Of a stretch of DNA of 64,000 nt, positions 1 through 9,143 are shown in pieces; the stretch's first letter is position 1; each line of letters begins with the position of its first letter. This DNA is from Trichocladium uniseriatum (taxonomy: Eukaryota; Ascomycota; Sordariomycetes; Sordariales; Chaetomiaceae): positions 1-64,000 of the forward strand of contig WOUO01000024.1 of assembly GCA_017139535.1 (NCBI GenBank). Direction: 5' to 3'. The notes under the pieces are model-generated. The model was not told the origin of the DNA. It ran no database searches and saw only the letters and a program-made list of their open reading frames with translations. A program made the translations under genes and the position numbers.

Positions 1-4
1 CCAA

Positions 5-24
5 CCCCCCCCCCCCCCCCCCCC
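5..24. repeat. 20-base poly-C run inside an intron of RAE1
   Basis: An uninterrupted run of 20 C on the plus strand lies in what is read as the 3' part of an intron whose acceptor (CCCCAG) ends at 70. An ACTAAT branch-point-like sequence at about 52-57 follows the run, so the run lies upstream of the branch site. The left end of the intron is outside the window. The run length may be imprecise, because homopolymers are error-prone in sequencing. Confidence 0.85.
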
Positions 25-70
25 ACCTCCCTCCCGCCCCAAAACAACAAAACTAATATATCCACCCCAG

Positions 71-467
71 ATTCTCCAACCTCAGCTTCAAATGCCACCG
101 CAACCAGCTCCTCAAGCACCAAACCGACGTCTACGCCGTCCACGCCGTCTCCTTCTCCCCGGCGCCCAACCACAAGAACGACGTGCTCGCCACCGCGGGA
201 GGCGACGGCACCCTCAGCATCTGGGACGTGCGCACCCGCCAGCGCCTGCATACCACTTCACCTTCCACATCCACCACTACCACTACCACCACCCTTGGCA
301 GTAAGGCCGGCAGTGCGCCCGTCACGGCTGCCACGTTCAACCGGGACGGGTCCGCGGTGGTGTATGCGGTGGGGTATGATTGGGCGAAAGGGTATCGTGG
401 GAATGAGAGTGGGGCGGTGAGGAAGATTGTGTTGCATCCTGTGGCGGCGGGGCTGTTTAAGAAGTGA
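71..467 (+). CDS. RAE1: mRNA export factor RAE1/Gle2, C-terminal exon (partial)
   Basis: This is the last exon of a WD40 beta-propeller protein. The 5' part of the gene lies outside the window. After the acceptor at 69-70, base 71 completes a split codon and the frame continues from 72 to a TGA stop ending at 467. The protein contains SFKCHR, then YAVHAVSFSP, then an ATAGGDGTLSIWD WD repeat, and ends with the blade ATFNRDGSAVVYAVGYDWAKG. This combination is the signature of the Rae1/Gle2 C-terminus rather than of Bub3. Rae1 binds the GLEBS motif of the nucleoporin Nup98 (Nup116 in yeast) at the nuclear pore and takes part in poly(A)+ RNA export and spindle checkpoint functions; that is family knowledge. 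A Ser/Thr-rich low-complexity insert (about residues 60-75 of this exon) separates the last two blades. The exon ends only a few residues after the last blade, as expected. Confidence 0.93.
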
Positions 468-1385
468 ACGGGGGAAGAAGGGTTCATGTATTGGAGGAAG
501 TGAGTGGGAGAGAAAGAGGGCTCATTCATGGATTGGGGGGGTTAAGACTTGAGAGGCGGAGGAGGAAAAGCATAAATTGCTGGGGCATAAATTGCCCCCT
601 ACCCCGCCGGACCTCTGGCACCTGAGAATGGGATTCGGAATGGGAGGACATGCATGTACTCTGGGGGGTCATGTTGCTTGGGGCTTTATGGCGGGAGCAT
701 TTGAGAGGGTGGGACTTTGATGTGTTTGCGGCCATGAGAGATATGCATGGGCAGCTGGGACAGATGATTCATGTGAGCTTGGGTTGTTGTATGGGTTGAC
801 GCCGAGATTGATACAGGCAAATTGGCAGAGGGCAGATTGATAAACGGGATACGGTCATGAATTGTTTGTCAAGTTGGGATTACATGTCAGGATTTACACA
901 CCGTTACCGTCGATGTCCTTTTGACAATGCATATCAGCCGCAACTCTAGCCCTTAGTTCCGCTGATATCCTAGCACTAATGACATGCTGCTCGAGCTAAG
1001 ACGAAGTACTGAGAGGAATTCTACTCTACTAGAATCGATAGACAAATTTTTGGCGACAGAAATGCAATAACACGTCCCTTTTCCACGTTTGTGCTTAACC
1101 TCGAGTCAAATCAAAACACCAAAAGCTGCGAGTCAAAAAATCACGACAGGTTAAACTGATATTCCCAACTACTATCTTTTTGTACGAGTCACGGAGAAGA
1201 GTTGTCGCGGAAGGCGAGAAACGCACCAGAACCTCCAGAGGGTTGGGGTTGCGTTGTCGCAGTTTCCTCTCAAGCGATGCATTCATCTGAAATTAGAGAA
1301 CATTGAAAAATACGAGGTGAAAGTCGGCAAAAAATGTGGGCGCAGTTGGATTACCAAACTGCTAATCAATTTGAGAGTCTTCAGA
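468..1385. other. spacer: RAE1 3' flank to tRNA-Glu
   Basis: No gene is seen. The first 100 bases are purine-rich 3' flank of RAE1. A nonamer (ATAAATTGC) occurs twice within about 25 bases near 572-596. A T6 run on the minus strand (plus-strand A run near 1329-1334) is a weak candidate for the Pol III terminator of the downstream tRNA, about 50 bases past its end. The remaining short reading frames have no recognisable domains. Confidence 0.6.
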
Positions 1386-1457
1386 CTCCGGTACGGGGAA
1401 TCGAACCCCGAGCTTCGCGGTGAAAACGCGATATGTTAACCGTTACACTATACCGGA
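1386..1457 (-). tRNA. tRNA-Glu (anticodon UUC)
   Basis: Read on the minus strand, the 72-base gene starts TCCGGTA and ends TACCGGA plus discriminator G, giving a perfect 7-bp acceptor stem. A box A-like D arm follows (GTGTAACGGTTAACAT). The anticodon stem TCGCG/CGCGA encloses the loop TTTTCAC with anticodon TTC. The T arm carries GGTTCGATTCC, a perfect box B, on a CGGGG/CCCCG stem. No intron is present. The CCA end is not encoded, as usual in eukaryotes. All arms pair, so it is probably functional. Confidence 0.97.
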
Positions 1458-2485
1458 TTGATGGAAGTAGACAAGCAAAATAGGCTTCTTGTGGGCCAAC
1501 AGCTGACACCCACTGTAGTTCCACTTGGTGGATAGAGGGTTGAAGTTTGAGAATCAGCAACGGGGAGATGGGGAGATGGGAGGAAATTATATGGATGCGA
1601 TGAATGGAGACAGTAAAATCATCTGCTCTTTCTCCATGTTTCTCACCACTCTTCATAGCAAGGAAACCCGCAGCAAAAACCCCCCACGCAAACTTTCCAA
1701 GGGCCGGGTTAGGGTTATGTGTGAGATTCTCTCTGACTCTGGAACGGGCCACTGCTTCTTGACCTCTTGCCCACATGGCTAGAATGTTCATTGTGCGCAC
1801 AGGAAGAAGACGTAGCTTTTGTCGAGCAATGTACCGTGTTTGGGACGAGTGTATTATTATCCCCAATTCAAGGTTACAAACTCGATGTTTTTCTCTCTCT
1901 TCTCCAAACAGTAACAACAGCTCCGTGCTCTCCTTCCCGGCGCCACTGCCGGAACATGCAATCTTCCCTTCTTTCTAGAGAGACGGGGAATAAGTTCCCA
2001 ATTTTCCTCAACTTCTTCAATCTTGCCGTTCCCATTCCACATCAACATCAAATCATCGTCGTCAATCACGGCAACAATTAGAGAACCTTGGCATCCTCCG
2101 CCTCAAACACTTCAACATCTTTAGCAATGTTTCCTTGCTAGTTCTACTCTCCCATACTACTTTCTTTCTCATCCTTCTTGTTTATCACCAACTCATTCTT
2201 ATTCTCTCTACCCTCTGGGGTTTTGGTCAAACATTCTTCGTTCTTTTTCTACGTTACAACGACCACTTCAAGTTTCCCTTGCCCCCATTGTTCCCGCAAC
2301 CCCAGCCACGGATCTCCACACAACGTGTCTTCTCGTTAATCAGCAGTAAGTGCATGGTCATTCAAAATTTGATGGCTGTTGAGTCCCAAAGTGGCCGCAG
2401 TCCAAGGTTCCGAACCTGGGTCTGATCTCCGAACATAGAATCTCGAGGCAGGCCTGGAAGGAGCGGGGAAAAACGCCACACCAGC
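1458..2485. other. spacer and 5' leader of the 762-aa gene
   Basis: No gene is seen. It holds the 5' flank of the tRNA, a telomere-type repeat at 1706-1716, and from about 1890 to 2350 a pyrimidine-rich stretch typical of fungal promoters and 5' leaders. A GTAAGT at about 2346 followed by a CAG near 2400 could be a leader intron, but this is only a possibility. Confidence 0.5.
1706..1716 (+). promoter_or_regulatory. double telomere-type repeat (telobox)
   Basis: The sequence reads GGGTTAGGGTT, almost two copies of the TTAGGG telomere unit used by filamentous fungi. It lies 249 bases upstream of the tRNA-Glu 5' end and 770 bases upstream of the next start codon. In yeasts, Tbf1-type Myb proteins bind such motifs in promoters; binding here is inference. 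Confidence 0.5.
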
Positions 2486-4774
2486 ATGGCATCCATGATA
2501 GACGCTCCAGAATCAGGCGAGTCTCTGGGTATTCTCCATTCATCGAGGTCCTCACTTGAGTCCGATAATACCAACATGACCGATTCTGCCACCTCCGCCG
2601 GCATGGCCGAAAGAGAGGCCAAGAAGCAGAGGTTGCGCGAACTCAGGGACGCCCACGACTGCGTGAAGAAGATCGTGAACCACATGGGGAAACACTACAA
2701 GACCCTCAAGCCTCCCCCATGGCTTGACCTGCGTGTCGTTGCCAGCCAGCTGGATAGGTCGACCCGGACGGGTTGCAAGCACGCCGCATGGTCGGGCCTT
2801 CGAGATGCCCTCGCAAATATCCGGGATTGGATGGGTAGCCACCCTACCTGGAAGGAAGCCGCCGAGGTGTCAAAGATGCCTTATATCAGCAAACCATCGG
2901 AAATCATGGCCATGGCGTTCATTGATGATAAGGGCGCTACTATCCCTAGAACCCTGTTGAATACCCTGGTAACCGTCAAACTCGACTTTCTCCTCGACTG
3001 GGAACCGCGCGCCAACGATCAGCTTCCCAACTTCTGGAAGGACTCCGAGTTTGACAACCCCCAGTGGCGCCGGACCAACATGAAGAAACGGTCCTATGAG
3101 AAGGGCTTGCCCTTTTCTGACGACCTCACCGACCTGGTCTTGAGCGTCGTGTGCAAGAGCACAAATTCCAGGCCCGAGAACAAGCAACGTACACCAGAAG
3201 CCGAGGAAAGTCAGGTTTCTCCGGACGATACGGCCAGCACAAAGACCATCAAGGTCGAGCCGGGTACCACACAAAGCAGCGATGGCGTGTGGGGAGACGA
3301 CGCGCAAGCCACCATGCCTAGAATTCCCGAGACCGTCAACGAGACAGTTGCCATGGAAAAGTCCCGACATCTTAAAAGGCACAGGCGTGAGGACGGCACG
3401 ATAGACGACCGCACCAAGCGGCACAAGACTTCTGGAGCTGCCCTCTCGTCAAACGTCATCAACTCGATTGAGGAGAGCGACGACGACCACTCGTCTGCTT
3501 CTAGTCCGGCAAGGAAAACTACCACAACCGACGATCGGTATAGAGCACTGAAAGCCCGCTACAAGAAACTCATGAAACAAGACCAGCAACGCGTTGCTCT
3601 GCTCGACAAGCTCGAGGAGAGAAACAACAGCCTCCGGCTGGAGATTGAGAGGATGGCCGCCCAACACGACAACATGCGAAAGGACAACGCTACCACTGAG
3701 GAGAAACACCAGCAGCTAGCCGAGGAATATGGCAGACTCAAGGATCAGATCGAGAGTCTCGAAAAGTACAACTGGAAGTGGGCTGACCATTGGGCGGCAC
3801 TAGCAGACGATATCAAGAAACTCAAGGAGCAGGGTGGGCATAGGGACGCGCTGGGAGGAGCTTTCAAGGACAATAATAAAGGTCCCGGAGCAGAAACAGC
3901 TGCCATGGTCACTGCCGTTGAAGCTTTGGAGCAGCGCCCAGCAATCGAGTTACAGGGAGAATCCAGCGGGACGACTGCCCTTGGGATAGCCGATAAAACC
4001 GACGCAGCAGCAGGACATCCCCAACTATCGACACAAATAGGCCAAGCAAAAGGAGCACCTCAGGGCGGCGCCGAGTGCTTCCGACCCCTGGACGATGGAC
4101 GCAACACCCCCACTTCCGTCCTCCCGTCGCTGGAACACCAGTCGGATCTGGCGTTCAAGGATGAGAATGCTGCTAACCTGCCATATACTGAGCTCAGACT
4201 GGAGGCAATACCGCCGTTCCTGCCAACCGACGAACAACCGCCCCAGCCTCGACACGACGAAATACCTCGGTCCTCCCCGCCCCAAGAACGGCCGCCTCCG
4301 CCTAGACACGACGAAGTACCGCAGTTCCTCCTCCCACTCCAAGCACAACTACCTCAGCCCGGGGACGACGAAATACCACAATTCCTCCCGCCCCAAGCAC
4401 GACCGCAGCGGCCCAGACGCTCTCTCTCTGAGTTCCCCCGCGTCCTCGAGATGCCCACCTTTGACCCCCCACCTCACGGCTATCTGAGGCATGGCATCTT
4501 CAACGAAGATCCGGTCCCTGGCTACGCCTACCCGCAGCGTCTGACGACCTACCCCAACGCTGCGGTACGACCCCACTCACAGATGAGTCCAACAACCCGT
4601 GCGCCGCCAAGCCCAAGCCTGGCTCCAGCCCAGGCACCTATCCCAACCTTCTTCAACCCCCTCCCGGCTCTGCGTCCTCCGCCGCCATCAGACACTGTCC
4701 GGCAACCTCCGCCGCCCCAGTTACCCATGCCGACGCCGATGCCGACACAGGGCGGGGGTGGTGTAGTTAGGTAG
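2486..4774 (+). CDS. uncharacterised coiled-coil, proline-rich protein, 762 aa
   Basis: A single-exon frame of 762 codons with an ATG in reasonable context (CAGCATGGC). I do not recognise the family. Residues about 50-230 look folded (helical, rich in Trp, Arg and Leu, with motifs such as KPPPWLDLRVVASQL and NTLVTVKLDFLLDW). Residues 230-345 are acidic or polar and carry basic patches (KRHRRED, TKRHKTSG) that could be nuclear localisation signals. Residues about 350-450 form a strong coiled coil with regular heptads. The last 300 residues are disordered and Pro/Gln-rich, with three 18-19-residue repeats at 589-643 and a tail ending GGGGVVR. The layout suggests a nuclear scaffold or chromatin-associated protein, but no catalytic motif is visible and no function is claimed. 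Codon use looks like its neighbours. Confidence 0.8.
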   Translation: MASMIDAPESGESLGILHSSRSSLESDNTNMTDSATSAGMAEREAKKQRLRELRDAHDCVKKIVNHMGKHYKTLKPPPWLDLRVVASQLDRSTRTGCKHAAWSGLRDALANIRDWMGSHPTWKEAAEVSKMPYISKPSEIMAMAFIDDKGATIPRTLLNTLVTVKLDFLLDWEPRANDQLPNFWKDSEFDNPQWRRTNMKKRSYEKGLPFSDDLTDLVLSVVCKSTNSRPENKQRTPEAEESQVSPDDTASTKTIKVEPGTTQSSDGVWGDDAQATMPRIPETVNETVAMEKSRHLKRHRREDGTIDDRTKRHKTSGAALSSNVINSIEESDDDHSSASSPARKTTTTDDRYRALKARYKKLMKQDQQRVALLDKLEERNNSLRLEIERMAAQHDNMRKDNATTEEKHQQLAEEYGRLKDQIESLEKYNWKWADHWAALADDIKKLKEQGGHRDALGGAFKDNNKGPGAETAAMVTAVEALEQRPAIELQGESSGTTALGIADKTDAAAGHPQLSTQIGQAKGAPQGGAECFRPLDDGRNTPTSVLPSLEHQSDLAFKDENAANLPYTELRLEAIPPFLPTDEQPPQPRHDEIPRSSPPQERPPPPRHDEVPQFLLPLQAQLPQPGDDEIPQFLPPQARPQRPRRSLSEFPRVLEMPTFDPPPHGYLRHGIFNEDPVPGYAYPQRLTTYPNAAVRPHSQMSPTTRAPPSPSLAPAQAPIPTFFNPLPALRPPPPSDTVRQPPPPQLPMPTPMPTQGGGGVVR
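4250..4414 (+). repeat. three 54-57-bp in-frame tandem repeats
   Basis: Three copies encode the units RHDEIP..., RHDEVP... and GDDEIP... of 18, 19 and 18 residues, each followed by a Pro/Gln spacer. The DNA core CGACGAAxTACC recurs at 4255, 4309 and 4366, giving periods of 54 and 57 bp. The copies have diverged but stay in frame, which suggests selection to keep the repeat coding. Confidence 0.85.
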
Positions 4775-6163
4775 TTTTACCTGGGGAATGGGAGGATGGT
4801 GGTAGGTGCGCTTCTTGGGAGCTAGACTTTTCGGAGGGAGGGACGTGGTTTGATCGAGGCAAGGCAAATAAATAAGAAGAGCGGAGTTTTTAAGTTTGAT
4901 GCTTTGGTGATGGTTGTGTGAGATTTGTTGCTTGATTTGGGGTGAATGGTAAGGGACAAGAGGAGAGATGAAAGGGATAATAGAAACAAACTAGGAAAGA
5001 AATAAAAATAAAGAAAAGGTGGGCGAGAAACGGGGGAATAGAGCGAGAAAGAAGTGACAAAGGAGGAAAGAAAGAGAATAGGAAAATAAAAAGAGAATAA
5101 AAGGAAAATAATAGGGGAGAAAAAAAGAAAAGGGGAAAAGAAAATAAGGATAAGTAAAGAGAATAAATAATAGAAAAAGGAAAAGAGCTAGAATAGCGGA
5201 GAGAAAAAAAAGGTTGGGGGGGGAAGGGGGAGGGAATAACTTAGAATAAATAAAACTAAAAGAGAAGTAGCCAAGAGGGAGAGTGTGACAGTTTGAGCAA
5301 TTGAGCTGTCATGCTTACTGCGCCAAACCTCCGCAAAAGGATGTTGGAATGCAAAGTCGGCAACCTGCATCACCTTGGCAGCTTATGTACCGTACCGTTG
5401 ACGGATCTAGCCACCGTCACACAAATGATATCAAGATAAATAAAAAGAAGAACTCAAAGTAATTACGTGCGTACTGCCATCCAGCCACCGACCAACCCAC
5501 CCAGCCAGATAAGCAGCCCGCCCCTAAGCCATACTCCCCCTGTCCCAACCGACCAACCCAACCCCAACCGCCAACCAACCAACAAACAAGCGGAATCCGC
5601 ATATACATAGCCATTGCTGAAGGGCAAATGGGAAACCCCCCTCAAAAAATAAAGACGAAAGAAGTGAATCAAGGCCTTGGAAGGGAAGAAAAAGTCAACA
5701 GCGTGTGCTCTACAATTAGAATACTGGGAGTGTGTATGTGCCGGTAGGAGACCTCCCCAGCAATATGATCAGGTGGCTGCCCCTCCGACCAGTCCAATCC
5801 ACAGACCCCTCTTCGGCTGCTAGACTCGGAGAGGATATTGTATGCCATAAACTCCCATAGTACAAAGTGTGTACGCTGACCTTGCGGTGTCCGTGTGCAA
5901 AGAGGTAAGAGTGTTTGTTCATGTCCCTGCCCACCCATGCCCGTGCCGTATATCTGACGAACCAAATCAAACAAACGCTAGTAGTGCAAACGACTCGGTG
6001 TAAAAGACGCTGGTAAAACGATGACGCTGGCGTAACCCTGGTATCGCTTGGTTCAAGTATCGAATTAAAAGAACTTGTATCCCGAAATCATGCCGAAATC
6101 ATGCGTGGAGGCGAAGAGAAGAGCAGCCAGGGGATCCAGTCCAGTCCAGTCGTTGCGGCAGAA
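4775..6163. other. spacer between two convergent genes
   Basis: Both neighbours end here: the 762-aa gene on the plus strand and the PUF gene on the minus strand. The left third is a polypurine stretch (separate entry). The section at 5470-5600 is pyrimidine-rich with repeated CCAACC-like words. No RNA gene or convincing coding frame was found. The 3' untranslated region of the PUF mRNA probably covers part of 5700-6163. Confidence 0.5.
4950..5275 (+). repeat. purine-strand tract of about 325 bp
   Basis: On the plus strand almost every base is A or G, in irregular GA, GAAA and GGGA words, with only scattered pyrimidines. There is no unit repeat. It directly follows the stop of the 762-aa gene, so it would be purine-rich in that gene's 3' untranslated RNA. 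Such tracts can form triplex or H-DNA; that is general knowledge and is not shown here. Confidence 0.75.
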
Positions 6164-9143
6164 TCAGGCCTCGTCAGCCGGGGATTTTCCCTTGTCCTTG
6201 GAATCAGCGGCCTCATCAGCACCGCCCGCATTCGTGGACGGCGGGCTCGTTGAGGGGGTGCTCAAGGGGCTGCTTGGGCTGGTGGTCAGATTCGGCGTTG
6301 GGGCGGCCGAGTTGACGTCGAGCTGTAACCCGGGCGACGTAGGGGCGGTCGACGCCGGCGTGTGTTCCTCAGTGCCGTCCGTGGGCGTCGAGACAGCCTG
6401 GATCAGACGGTCGATGGCAGAGATCTGTCGCCCTGTGGCGCCGGCCTTCCTCAGAGAAGGAAAATGCGGTCGCAACTTGTCGACCAATTCATCGCGGTCT
6501 GGCCCTTGGAGCGTCATGAGGAGTTTTTCTTGGGCGGGTTAGTACCAGCACTACACTACGAGCGAAACAAGGAATAGACTTACGGATAACATAGTTGCCA
6601 TACTGGTCCTTCATCAGGTTAAAGAGGGGGCTGTTCGCGTCATCCCCCGAGGCCGTGAGCTGGTCTCTGATGGCCCGCTGTTCTTCGGGCGAGCCGTGCT
6701 TAATGCATGCTTCGACGACGTTCGAGGCAAACTTGTGCTTGGACAAAGTCATGAGCTGGGACGTGACCAGGTTGATCACCTTGGAGCGGTCATCGGGAAG
6801 CCCCTTTTCGATGACATGCTGGATCACATAGTTGCCGTACTGGTCCGTAACGAGCATCTGGGAGCAACTGTGCAGCTCGCTCATAATGGCTGTCTTGTCG
6901 GCGTCGGTCCCGTGCTCCAGAACCCTCTGGACAACTCGGCACGCATACGTGTGGGAAGCGAGCTCGCTCACACGGCCTTTGAAGCAGTCCATGACGAAAT
7001 CGATGTGTTGGCGGTCGACCAGCGCGATGACCTGCTGGACAACGTGGTTTCCGTTTTGGTCCTTGACGACCCTCAAGATCTCGGGCTCCAGTTCCTTGAC
7101 CAAATCGGCTTGCTGCTCACGAAGCACATGCTCCAAAGCCTATCAGGGGTCAGCTCCAGTTCCAGCAGCCATGTTGCAGAACACTCACCTTTTGGACGAC
7201 CCGGCAGGCGTACATCTGGGTTGACAGATCGACAACCTTACCCTTCATCGCGCTGGCCAAGATCTTTTTCTGGACCATGTTACCGTGCTCAAAGAACTTC
7301 TGGATCACGTAATTGCCGAATACGTCCTTCATCAGCTGGATGGCATTCGGCTCGATCTCCCGGAAGACTTGATCCTTTTCATCGCTATTGGCCGTCTCGA
7401 GCTTCTGCTGGATGAAGCGAGAGCCATGTTGGTCGCCGCTAAATTCGACAATGTGGCCGTAAATTTCCTAAATCATATAAGTGTTTGCTCTAGGGCGCAG
7501 TAGCGACGAGAATGCTTACCTTGAGCTCGTACCGCCTGCTTGATTTGGAGCTCGCCCTGAATTCCTCCAGAAGCACGCTCCTCACACCTCTTCCTGGGTC
7601 CTGGTCTCTGGCTGGGCGGAACGGCACGGCGCCGCCCAGCGTATAAGGCGGCATGGGCATACCGTATCCGGGAATTGCGACGCCGTGCCTGAATTCCGAG
7701 TATGGGTCGAAACCATGTTGGAAGTGCGGGTAGCCCTGGCCGTAGTAGGGATTCTGGTAGTATGGCATTTGCGGTTGCTGCATGAACTGCAGCCCTCGCC
7801 GGTCAATGTCGGGAGCCATTCTGGGGTCCCTCGACGTTGGTCTCGACCACGTGTCTGCGTTCGGTTGCGGGGTACCCGTAAAACTCCGGGGGCTGTTCAA
7901 ACCACCGCCGGCACGGTAGGTGCTCCCCGCCGGTGAACTGCGATCCACTGCGGAGGCTCGTCGCTCAAACGCCGAACCATTCCCGTACACGTCTTTCGCC
8001 AGGCTGGGCTGGAATCCCTGACCGTTCTCCCACGGCTGCGACACCGGGTTGAACTGAAAGTTGTGGGCCCCATTGCTGTAGAGCGGAACATTCGACAAGA
8101 CGTCCGCGGCGACGCTAGGGTCGCTATCCATAACAGCCAGTCTCCCGAGGCGCTCCAGGATCTCGTCCTTACCCGTCTGCTGCGAAACACCTTGGTCATA
8201 CCTATTGCCGTTCGCTGTGGGGAAAGGGACCGAGGCGCCGGCGAGAGATGGCCGTTGTGAGTGGGACGCGGTTGTTGTGGGACCGCTGTAGCCAAACTCG
8301 ATAAACGCACCTGTTTGCGCGTACATATCAGACTCGGCATGGCTGGACTGAGAGATGCCAGAATCGCGTGAAAACCCGGTCCCGACTGTGTTCAAGAATG
8401 ACGACTCCTGTGACGGTCGCTGGGCCACAGGGAACTTGTTAAGTCTCGGATCGGCCTCATGCTTCAGCTGCCCATAGGAACCGGAGCCTTCCTTCTCGTC
8501 GGTGTACTCGGAGAACTGGGAAGAGAATGTGAACCCGTTCGAAGATCCCAGCATGGTTTGCGGCTTCGACCGAGCCGGGGCTCTCTGGGTGGCTGTGTAG
8601 TATGTTGAATTCCCATTGAAGTCGTTAACGGAGGCATCGGACCGGCTTCTAGGGGATGCGCTGCCTGACAGGGAACGGGCCTGCGTGTCTGTCGAATTCC
8701 ATGGCGCCGACCGGTTTGCCCAGGGATCGGCTTCGGATGTGGCAGTTAGAGCGCTGGAGCCAAACGGGACGCCGGGAAACGGATTGCTGGACTCTGCAAG
8801 TCCGTCAGCCTCTCTACCTTGTGCTCGCGACAGCGCCTCGGACGCAGACGAACCTCTAGGTGCAGCTGCTTCTCTGTTTTTAGCGAAGCTTCCGATGCCG
8901 CTGTTGTTCCAGGGGCCGTTCATCTGCCAGGTCGAGTTGGGGAATGTGCTTCCGAGGGACTGCTGCGCCTTATCGCTTCCGTTTCCCATGGCGGGTGCGG
9001 CGCCGAAGTTGGAAAGCCGACTGGATCGAGTCTGGTAGAATTCAAGGGTTAGCTAGGAAGCCAGGTACGGGGCGACGTGGACTGGGAAGATGCGACCGAA
9101 CGCCGGACAATAGAGAGAAAAAAGCACCTACAGCGTTCGTCAT
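6164..9143 (-). CDS. PUF3: Pumilio/Puf3-type RNA-binding protein, 907 aa, 5 exons
   Basis: Exons on the minus strand are 9143-9132, 9031-7520, 7467-7189, 7139-6584 and 6528-6164. All junctions keep frame and have GT-AG ends. The first exon codes only MTNA. Residues 1-500 are disordered and rich in Ser, Asn and Gln. The C-terminal Pumilio domain (about 505-855) has eight repeats. The RNA-contact residues read in order SRxxQ, NYxxQ, CRxxQ, NHxxQ, CRxxQ, NYxxQ, SNxxE, NYxxQ. By the established PUF code this is the Puf3/Pum set, which binds 3' UTR elements of the UGUANAUA type. In yeast, Puf3 controls mRNAs for mitochondrial proteins; the same role here is inference. A disordered Pro/Ser/Thr tail follows the domain. 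The start is the first ATG before a GTAGGT donor; the next in-frame ATG (8989) is the fallback start if the microexon is not used. Confidence 0.93.
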
